In this document: positions 26,151 through 30,895 of the stretch, one piece after another
Numbering within the stretch: position 1 is the stretch's first letter
Layout of the letters: each line of letters opens with the position of its first letter
Assembly (NCBI GenBank): GCA_014361055.1
Contig: JACIWI010000002.1
Location: 1-32,510 of the forward strand
Source: Candidatus Bipolaricaulota bacterium
GTDB taxonomy: Bacteria; Bipolaricaulota; Bipolaricaulia; Bipolaricaulales; Bipolaricaulaceae
DNA: 32,510 nucleotides
Direction: 5' to 3'
Program-made: the position numbers and the translations under genes
The notes under the pieces: generated by a model
What the model saw: only the letters and a program-made list of their open reading frames with translations
What the model was told of the DNA's origin: nothing
Databases searched by the model: none

Positions 26151-26338
26151 TGGGCAGGGTATGCGAGGTCTGCGGGCGGGGGCCGGAATACGGGACACAG
26201 GTGAGCCATTCTGGGCACCACAGTCGGCGGGTCAGGCTCCCCAACCTGCAGTACGTGCGGGCGGTGTACCACGGGCGCCGGCGGCGGATGCGCGTATGTG
26301 CTCGCTGCATCAAGGCGGGCAAGATCGGGAAGGCGTGA
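26150..26338 (+). CDS. rpmB: 50S ribosomal protein L28
   Basis: A 62-residue ribosomal protein with the zinc-ribbon form of L28: Cys5 and Cys8 in CEVCGRGP, and CARC in the second half. GTQVSHSGHHSRRVRLPNLQYVR is the typical L28 core, followed by a basic RRRRMRVCARCIKAGKIGKA tail. ATG 26150 was chosen over GTG 26147 because AAGGAGG lies four bases upstream. This is a strong Shine-Dalgarno sequence, in contrast to tsaB. Confidence 0.95.
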   Translation: MGRVCEVCGRGPEYGTQVSHSGHHSRRVRLPNLQYVRAVYHGRRRRMRVCARCIKAGKIGKA

Positions 26339-26348
26339 GGGGCTTGCC

Positions 26349-26373
26349 CTCCCGCCTCCCCAGTGGGCGGGGG
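26349..26373 (+). terminator. GC-rich hairpin after rpmB
   Basis: CCCGCC (26351-26356) pairs with GGCGGG (26366-26371) around a nine-base loop in the 60-base gap after rpmB. No run of T follows (only CCTTTGGTT), so it is at best an attenuator or RNA-stabilising hairpin. Confidence 0.25.
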
Positions 26374-26399
26374 CCCGTTCCTTTGGTTGAGGAGGGATG

Positions 26400-26843
26400 A
26401 TGCAGTTCAAGGTCGGTGACCTCAGCCTGGGCAAGGTCTTGGAGATCCACCCCAACGGGGCCCTGATCGGCCTTGCCGAAGGAGAGGCCGGGTTTCTCCA
26501 CCTCACGGAGATCGCCGAGGAGCCGGTGGGGCGGGTGGAGGACTACCTCACCGAGGGCCAGCAGGTGCTGGTGAAGGTGATCGGGTACGACCGCCTCGGC
26601 CGGCCATCCCTGTCGTTGCGGCGGGTCACCGACCGGGATCGGGAGGCGGCCGAGTTCCATCGCGAGGCCATCGAGTTCCGATCCGTGCTGGCCAACCGCT
26701 CGATCAGCGTTCCGCTTCCTGAGCGGCCGGAGGAACGGCTGGAGTGGCGGCTTTCCCGGTGGCTGGACGAGGCGGAGGCCGCCTTGGCCAGGCTGCGGAA
26801 ACACCGTGCCGGCCGGCTCTCGGAGAAGTTCTACACCGACTGA
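26400..26843 (+). CDS. S1 RNA-binding domain protein
   Basis: A 147-residue protein. Residues 3-72 form an S1 OB fold: FKVGDLSLGKVLEIHPNGALIGLAEGEAGFLHLTEIAEEP, then VEDYLTEGQQVLVKVIGYDRLGRPSLSLRRV. This layout is that of RNA-binding S1 domains in polynucleotide phosphorylase and general stress protein 13. The rest is charged and helical (about residues 75-147), with several Arg/Glu-rich turns. A role in translation or RNA turnover is inferred, in line with the rpmB neighbour. Two tandem ATGs at 26397 and 26400 follow GAGGAGG; the second has better spacing (four bases against one). Confidence 0.82.
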   Translation: MQFKVGDLSLGKVLEIHPNGALIGLAEGEAGFLHLTEIAEEPVGRVEDYLTEGQQVLVKVIGYDRLGRPSLSLRRVTDRDREAAEFHREAIEFRSVLANRSISVPLPERPEERLEWRLSRWLDEAEAALARLRKHRAGRLSEKFYTD

Positions 26844-26853
26844 AGGGGGAGGG

Positions 26854-27093
26854 ATGCCCAAGGGAATGGCGCTCATCGACCGAGAACGGTGCAAGGGCTG
26901 TGGGCTGTGCATCGCCGCTTGCCCGTTCGGGGTGCTGGGGTTCTCCGACGAGTACAATAGCTCCGGGTACAACGTGGCCGCCATGGTCCACCCGGAGAAG
27001 TGCACCGGGTGCATAACCTGCGCCCAGGTGTGTCCGGATGTGGCCATCGAGGTGTACCTCTTCCGTCCGGCCCCGGTGCGGGAGGCGCGATGA
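26854..27093 (+). CDS. 2-oxoacid:ferredoxin oxidoreductase, delta (ferredoxin-like) subunit
   Basis: A 79-residue two-cluster ferredoxin. The first motif is CKGCGLCIAAC (Cys13, 16, 19, 23) followed by Pro. The second is CTGCITCAQVC, again followed by Pro. Each binds one [4Fe-4S] cluster. In four-subunit 2-oxoacid oxidoreductases this subunit passes electrons from the TPP site to soluble ferredoxin. It is the first gene of the operon, preceded by a GGGGGAGGG Shine-Dalgarno sequence, and overlaps the alpha gene by four bases (ATGA). The name korD or vorD would apply depending on substrate. Confidence 0.92.
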   Translation: MPKGMALIDRERCKGCGLCIAACPFGVLGFSDEYNSSGYNVAAMVHPEKCTGCITCAQVCPDVAIEVYLFRPAPVREAR

Positions 27094-28139
27094 GGGTGCT
27101 GATGCGCGGCAACGAGGCCATCGCCGAAGCGGCGATCCGCGCCGGGTGCAAGTGCTATTTTTGCTATCCCATCACCCCGCAAGGGGAACTGGTGGAGTAC
27201 ATGGCCCGCCACCTCCCGCAGCAGGGTGGGGTGTTCCTGCAAGCCGAAAGCGAGGTGGCCGCGATCAACATGGTGTACGGCGCATCCGCAGCCGGGGTGC
27301 GCACGATGACCTCCTCCTCCTCGCCCGGGATCAGCTTGAAGATGGAGGGCATCTCCTACCTCGCCGGGTCGCGCCTGCCCGCGGTGATCGTGAACGTGAT
27401 GCGGGGAGGGCCCGGCCTCGGGAACATCGCTCCGGCCCAAGGGGACTACTTCCAGGCCACCAAGGGCGGAGGGCACGGGGACTACCGCCTGATCGTGCTC
27501 GCCCCGTCCACCGTCCAGGAGGCAGCGGAGCTGGTGATGCTGGCGTTCGATCTTTCTGACCACTATCGGGTCCCCGCCATGATCCTCGCCGACGGGATGC
27601 TCGGGCAGATGATGGAGCCCGTGGAGCTCCCGGAGCCGGTGGACGAGGGCACGATCTTGGAGAAGCCGTGGGCCCTCACCGGGGCCGAGGGGCGGGAGCC
27701 CCGTGTGGTGCTGAGCTTCGATCTCGATCCGCAAGGGCTCAAGGAGATGAACCTCACCCTTCAACGTACGTACCGGGAGATCGAGGCCCACGAGGTGCGG
27801 TGGGAGGAGGTGGACACCGCGGACGCGGAGATCCTCCTCGTGGCGTACGGGACGATGGGCCGGATCGCCAAGACCGTGGTCCGCCTTGCCCGGGCGGAGG
27901 GGATCCGTGCCGGGCTTCTCAGGCCGATCAGCCTGTGGCCGTTTCCGTACGAGCCGATCCGCGCGCTCGCCGAGCGCATCCCGGTGGTACTCACCGTGGA
28001 GCTCTCCGCGGGCCAGATGTGGGAGGACGTGCGGCTGGCGGTGGAAGGACGGGCCGCGACCCCGTTCTACGGGGAGCTCGGCGGGGTGGTGCCCACTCCT
28101 AAGGAGATCCTGAGCGAGGTGAAAAAGCATGCTCGCTGA
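27090..28139 (+). CDS. vorB: 2-oxoacid:ferredoxin oxidoreductase, alpha subunit (VorB/KorA type)
   Basis: A 349-residue subunit carrying pyrimidine-binding and core transketolase-like domains. Signatures are [16 protein letters not shown], then [18 protein letters not shown], then [38 protein letters not shown] and [20 protein letters not shown]. These match the branched-chain 2-oxoacid (VorB) subgroup in my knowledge of the family; 2-oxoglutarate is the main alternative. The complex oxidatively decarboxylates a 2-oxoacid to acyl-CoA with ferredoxin as acceptor, an anaerobic reaction, and can run in reverse. The cysteine cluster CKCYFC at 15-20 is unusual next to the more common form with Phe/Gly in the last positions. 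The gene overlaps delta by 4 bases and beta by 11. Confidence 0.92.
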   Translation: MRVLMRGNEAIAEAAIRAGCKCYFCYPITPQGELVEYMARHLPQQGGVFLQAESEVAAINMVYGASAAGVRTMTSSSSPGISLKMEGISYLAGSRLPAVIVNVMRGGPGLGNIAPAQGDYFQATKGGGHGDYRLIVLAPSTVQEAAELVMLAFDLSDHYRVPAMILADGMLGQMMEPVELPEPVDEGTILEKPWALTGAEGREPRVVLSFDLDPQGLKEMNLTLQRTYREIEAHEVRWEEVDTADAEILLVAYGTMGRIAKTVVRLARAEGIRAGLLRPISLWPFPYEPIRALAERIPVVLTVELSAGQMWEDVRLAVEGRAATPFYGELGGVVPTPKEILSEVKKHAR

Positions 28140-28899
28140 CGCGAAGATCCCGGAGGGCTATGTGCGCGTGTTCAGGCGACCGGATTCCATGTCCGATGCC
28201 CCGTACACCTACTGCCCCGGCTGCCACCACGGGGTCATCGGGCGGCTGGTGGCGGAGGCGATCGATGAACTGGGGATCCGCGGGCGCACGGTGGGGATCG
28301 CTCCGGTGGGGTGTGCCGTGTTCCTGTACCGGTTCTACCGCTGCGACTTCGTCCAGGCCGCCCACGGCCGGGCGTGCGCGGTGGCTACCGGCCTCAAGCG
28401 GGCCAATCCCGATCTCATCGTGTTCTCCTACCAGGGGGACGGGGACCTCGCTGCCATCGGCACCGCGGAGACCGTCCACGCCGCCAACCGCGGGGAGAAC
28501 ATCACCGTGATCTTCGTGAACAACCAGATCTACGGGATGACCGGGGGGGAGATGGCCCCCACCACCTTGCCTGGCCAGCGCACCGTGACCACCCCGGAAG
28601 GGCGGGACGTCCGGGCCACCGGCTACCCCCTCAAGATCTCGGAGATGTTGGCCCAGCTCGATGGCCCGGCGTACATCACCCGCCAGGCCGTGTACGACGT
28701 GCGCCACGTGCAGATGGCCCGCCGGGCCATCCTCCAGGCCTTCCGCAACCAACTGGAGGGGAAGGGGTTCTCCATGGTGGAGGTGGTGGCCGCGTGCCCC
28801 ACCAACCTCAAGGTGTCCCCAGTGGACGGGAACAAGTGGGTGACCGAGCAGGCGCTCCGGTACTTCCCTTTGGGTGACCTCAAGGTCCGTGATCGGTGA
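28129..28899 (+). CDS. 2-oxoacid:ferredoxin oxidoreductase, beta (TPP-binding) subunit
   Basis: A 256-residue thiamine-diphosphate subunit. YCPGCHHG (28-35) provides cluster/TPP cysteines of the beta family. The TPP/Mg motif [30 protein letters not shown] (about 104-133) has the GDG start and NN end. [15 protein letters not shown] follows, as in the beta subunits of Kor/Vor enzymes. ATG 28129 follows GAGGTG and overlaps the alpha gene by 11 bases. The last codons and the stop (28887-28899) coincide with the first copy of a 13-bp direct repeat, so the natural C-terminus may have been altered by that element. Confidence 0.92.
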   Translation: MLADAKIPEGYVRVFRRPDSMSDAPYTYCPGCHHGVIGRLVAEAIDELGIRGRTVGIAPVGCAVFLYRFYRCDFVQAAHGRACAVATGLKRANPDLIVFSYQGDGDLAAIGTAETVHAANRGENITVIFVNNQIYGMTGGEMAPTTLPGQRTVTTPEGRDVRATGYPLKISEMLAQLDGPAYITRQAVYDVRHVQMARRAILQAFRNQLEGKGFSMVEVVAACPTNLKVSPVDGNKWVTEQALRYFPLGDLKVRDR

Positions 28900-28970
28900 A
28901 CCGTAAACCGTGATCGGTGATGGACGGTTTCAGGCAGCGTCGGCACGGCCCGCGGTCCTCACCGTTTACG
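28887..28970. repeat. Small repeat element between beta and gamma subunit genes
   Basis: CCGTGATCGGTGA occurs twice, at 28887-28899 and 28908-28920, separated by eight bases. CGTAAACCGTGA (28902-28913) is also inverted at 28959-28970 with 11 of 12 matches, enclosing about 45 bases. The first direct copy supplies the last codons and stop of the beta gene. The element fills the only gap inside an otherwise overlapping operon. It resembles intergenic palindromic elements or a very short MITE; the family is not known to me. Confidence 0.6.
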
Positions 28971-28985
28971 CGTCACGGAGGTGAC

Positions 28986-29537
28986 ATGGAGACTGGGGTG
29001 ATCTTCGCTGGGTTTGGCGGACAGGGGATCCTCCTTGCCGGGAAGGTGCTGGCCCGGGCGGGGATGGACCAGGGGCTCGAGGTGACGTGGCTTCCTTCCT
29101 ATGGTCCGGAGATGCGCGGGGGGACCGCCAACTGCACGGTGATCCTCGCCGACGAGCCCGTGGGGTCGCCGATCGTGGACGCCCCGCGGGCGCTGGTGGC
29201 GCTGAACGGGCCGTCGCTGGATCGATTCGAGCCCAAGGTCGCCCCGGGCGGAGCGGTGGTGGTCAACAGCTCCCTCGTCCCGCGGCCGGTGCGCCGCAAG
29301 GACGTGCGGGAGATCCCGGTGCCGGTGAACGACATCGCCCGGGAGCTCGGGGAGCCGCGGACGATCAACATGGTCGCGTTGGGGGCGGCGGTGCGGGCGC
29401 TCGGGATCCTGCCGCTCCAGGCCGTGATCCAGGCCATGGTCGAGGAGCTGGGGGAGCGGGGCCGCAAGCGGCTGGTGGAGGTCAACCGGGAGGCGCTCGC
29501 GCGGGGGTACGCCGAGGCCGGGAGGTTCTTGGCATGA
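28986..29537 (+). CDS. 2-oxoacid:ferredoxin oxidoreductase, gamma subunit
   Basis: A 183-residue subunit of the pyruvate/ketoisovalerate oxidoreductase gamma family. Signatures are GVIFAGFGGQGILLAGKVLARAG (5-27), SYGPEMRGGTANCTVILAD (37-55), a LVALNGPSLDRF segment, and NMVALGAAVRALGILPLQAV near the C-terminal third. It completes the delta-alpha-beta-gamma complex. ATG 28986 follows a perfect GGAGGTGAC, so the longer frame upstream, which would read through the repeat element, was rejected. Its last 13 codons (from 29500) are part of a segment duplicated 1155 bp downstream, where only the tail survives. Confidence 0.93.
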   Translation: METGVIFAGFGGQGILLAGKVLARAGMDQGLEVTWLPSYGPEMRGGTANCTVILADEPVGSPIVDAPRALVALNGPSLDRFEPKVAPGGAVVVNSSLVPRPVRRKDVREIPVPVNDIARELGEPRTINMVALGAAVRALGILPLQAVIQAMVEELGERGRKRLVEVNREALARGYAEAGRFLA

Positions 29538-29566
29538 GATGATGGGCACGGTGCTCCCGTTTGCTG

Positions 29567-29588
29567 TGCCAAAATGGCATTCTTTTTT
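29567..29588 (+). terminator. Short hairpin with T-run after the oxidoreductase operon (copy 1)
   Basis: TGCCA-AAA-TGGCA (29567-29579) is followed by TTCTTTTTT. The stem has five pairs, three of them GC, so it is a modest intrinsic terminator. It lies inside the long direct repeat, 30 bases after the gamma stop. Confidence 0.5.
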
Positions 29589-29605
29589 GTTCTCTTCCAC
29601 CGGCC

Positions 29606-29634
29606 TTGACACGACCTTGTGCCCCCGGTAACAT
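29606..29634 (+). promoter_or_regulatory. Strong sigma70-type promoter, copy 1 (Cys-rich cassette)
   Basis: A consensus -35 TTGACA (29606-29611) and TAACAT (29629-29634) are spaced by 17 bases. Predicted start near 29641, giving a leader of about 98 bases to ATG 29739. It is the duplicate of the promoter at 30761-30789, which serves the transporter binding protein. Confidence 0.75.
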
Positions 29635-29738
29635 CGATTTTGCAACATCCTTGCCTTCAGGGGGTGGTGCTCGGGACACAAGCCCACGAGGAAACCTCTC
29701 AGGAAACCAACACCAAACCGCGATAAGACGGGTGAATC

Positions 29739-30194
29739 ATGAGAGTGAGGCCGTGCTGGACGCTTGCGGTTGTGGTCCTGGCAGGGGCCATGGGGCTGAT
29801 CGCGGAAGCCTCTGGACTAGGGCAAAGTAGGTTCACACACGACGTACAACCACAGACGGCATGTATTCCCTGTGCCAAAATGGCGGTTGGTATGTCCAGC
29901 ACAACATGCTGGTGGGAGGAAGTAGGGGACCAGGTCTGCTACTACTGTGCTGAGTCTTTTTGCTCCAGAGAAGGTTTAAACCCTGTGTGCTATTACTCGT
30001 GTCTCCCCGCATGTGCGACCGGGTGTCTAGGGGCCGGTTGGTGGAAGGGTTTCTGGTGCGGCTTGGGCTGCTACTATATCTGTCAGGAGTTGTGTTGGGG
30101 GTGTGCGGAGTGGGGCTACAGAACGGTGTGTTACCACTGCACCGATCCTGGCGTGCCTTGGCCCACGGGTAAGCCGTTTGTGCTTCTCAAATAG
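29739..30194 (+). CDS. Exported cysteine-rich protein of unknown function (17 Cys in mature part)
   Basis: A 151-residue protein I do not recognise. Residues 1-24 are a signal peptide nearly the same as that of the binding protein at 30896 (MRVRxCWxLAVVVL, then LAGAMGL). The mature part has 17 cysteines between 42 and 134. Cys84, 88, 92, 96 and Cys107, 111, 115, 119 form two series with a period of exactly four. CxxC pairs sit at 42/45, 67/70, 119/122 and 131/134. Aromatics follow Cys repeatedly (CYYC, CYYSC, CYYIC, CYHC, CWW), and residues 66-96 and 110-134 look like rough internal repeats. Candidate roles are a disulfide-rich secreted peptide (bacteriocin-like) or a periplasmic metal binder; neither is shown. 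Codon use is less GC-rich than neighbours. The Shine-Dalgarno sequence is degraded relative to the other copy (AAGACGGG). Confidence 0.72.
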   Translation: MRVRPCWTLAVVVLAGAMGLIAEASGLGQSRFTHDVQPQTACIPCAKMAVGMSSTTCWWEEVGDQVCYYCAESFCSREGLNPVCYYSCLPACATGCLGAGWWKGFWCGLGCYYICQELCWGCAEWGYRTVCYHCTDPGVPWPTGKPFVLLK

Positions 30195-30216
30195 GTCTTG
30201 AACGGAGGCGAACTAC

Positions 30217-30651
30217 GTGCACTGGAAGAAGAACGAGGCCTGGACCGAAGTTCTCTTGATCGGTATGTGGGTGGGCTTATTGTTCCTCGCTCGCTCCCAA
30301 CCGGCTGTCCTGCTCTGGTATACCTGCTTGGCCACATCGTTCATGGCCCTACGTGGTGCCGCAGCGGTGGAGGTGCTCCTACCCAACCGATGGGCCCGTG
30401 GGCTCATCTCCCTTGGGTTCGCCGGCGCGCTCGCTTGGTTCACGGCCTCAGGCACCTGGGGTAGGTGGACCACGGACATGATCTGGGAGCACTTGAAGCC
30501 CGGGCACCTCGTGTTGGCCGCCGTGGCCACGTTGGTGACCGTTCTTGTGGTTGCGTCCCTCCTGCCGACTCGCCTGCGCACACGCGTGTTTGGTCACAGC
30601 ATGCTCACGGGTGCGCGGTCGGAGGGCACAACCAAACCCGACAGGAAGTGA
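30217..30651 (+). CDS. Small membrane protein with four predicted segments, unknown function
   Basis: A 144-residue protein with no recognised family. Hydrophobic segments are near 11-25, 29-49, 61-78 and 97-115, with a charged C-terminal tail (119-144) rich in Arg, Thr and Lys. One Cys only (residue 37). GTG 30217 was chosen because GGAGG lies eight bases upstream. It begins 22 bases after the Cys-rich gene, with no promoter or terminator between, so the two are probably cotranscribed. The gene ends three bases before the second copy of the long repeat, so it is wholly unique to the inserted segment. By position it could be an export, immunity or membrane partner of the Cys-rich protein; this is inference only. 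Confidence 0.68.
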   Translation: MHWKKNEAWTEVLLIGMWVGLLFLARSQPAVLLWYTCLATSFMALRGAAAVEVLLPNRWARGLISLGFAGALAWFTASGTWGRWTTDMIWEHLKPGHLVLAAVATLVTVLVVASLLPTRLRTRVFGHSMLTGARSEGTTKPDRK

Positions 30652-30721
30652 GTACGCGGGGGTACGCCGAGGCCGGGAGGTTCTTGGCATGAGATGATGG
30701 GCACGGTGCTCCCGTTTGCTG

Positions 30722-30743
30722 TGCCAAAATGGCATTCTTTTTT
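30722..30743 (+). terminator. Short hairpin with T-run (copy 2), after the membrane-protein gene
   Basis: Same TGCCA-AAA-TGGCA stem and T-run as copy 1. Here it would end the cassette transcript, since it follows the membrane-protein stop by about 70 bases. Confidence 0.45.
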
Positions 30744-30760
30744 GTTCTCTTCCATCGACC

Positions 30761-30789
30761 TTGACACGACCTTGTGCCCCCGGTAGCAT
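30761..30789 (+). promoter_or_regulatory. Strong sigma70-type promoter, copy 2 (binding protein)
   Basis: TTGACA (30761-30766) and TAGCAT (30784-30789) are 17 bases apart. The -10 differs from copy 1 in one base (TAGCAT against TAACAT), so copy 1 should be slightly stronger. Leader of about 100 bases to ATG 30896. Confidence 0.7.
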
Positions 30790-30895
30790 CGATTTTGCAA
30801 CATCCTTGCCTTCAGGGGGTGGTGCTCGGGACACAAGCCCACGAGGAAACCTCTTAGGAAAGCAACACCAAACTGCGATTCAAGGAGGGTGAACC

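Larger units (their letters stand above)
29500..29798 (+). repeat. Long direct repeat, copy 1
   Basis: Matches 30655-30961. It contains the last 38 bases of the gamma-subunit gene, a hairpin with T-run, a promoter, a 98-base leader and the first 20 codons (signal peptide) of the Cys-rich gene. In the first 226 bases I count only about six substitutions between copies. Differences cluster after that: a two-base indel by the Shine-Dalgarno site and six extra bases in the signal peptide of copy 2. Similarity stops abruptly after the signal-peptide core. Confidence 0.95.

Noticed and set aside
26310-28130. 606-codon minus-strand open frame opposite the alpha-subunit gene
   Set aside because: Antisense to a strongly conserved oxidoreductase gene and without any recognisable motif.
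28887-28970. CRISPR array
   Set aside because: Only two short direct copies with an eight-base spacer; no regular repeat-spacer series occurs here or elsewhere in the window.
30465-30692. Open frame ending in the same residues as the gamma subunit (GYAEAGRFLA)
   Set aside because: Only the last 13 codons come from the duplicated gamma gene end; the part before is out of frame with the membrane-protein gene. It is a remnant, not a gene.
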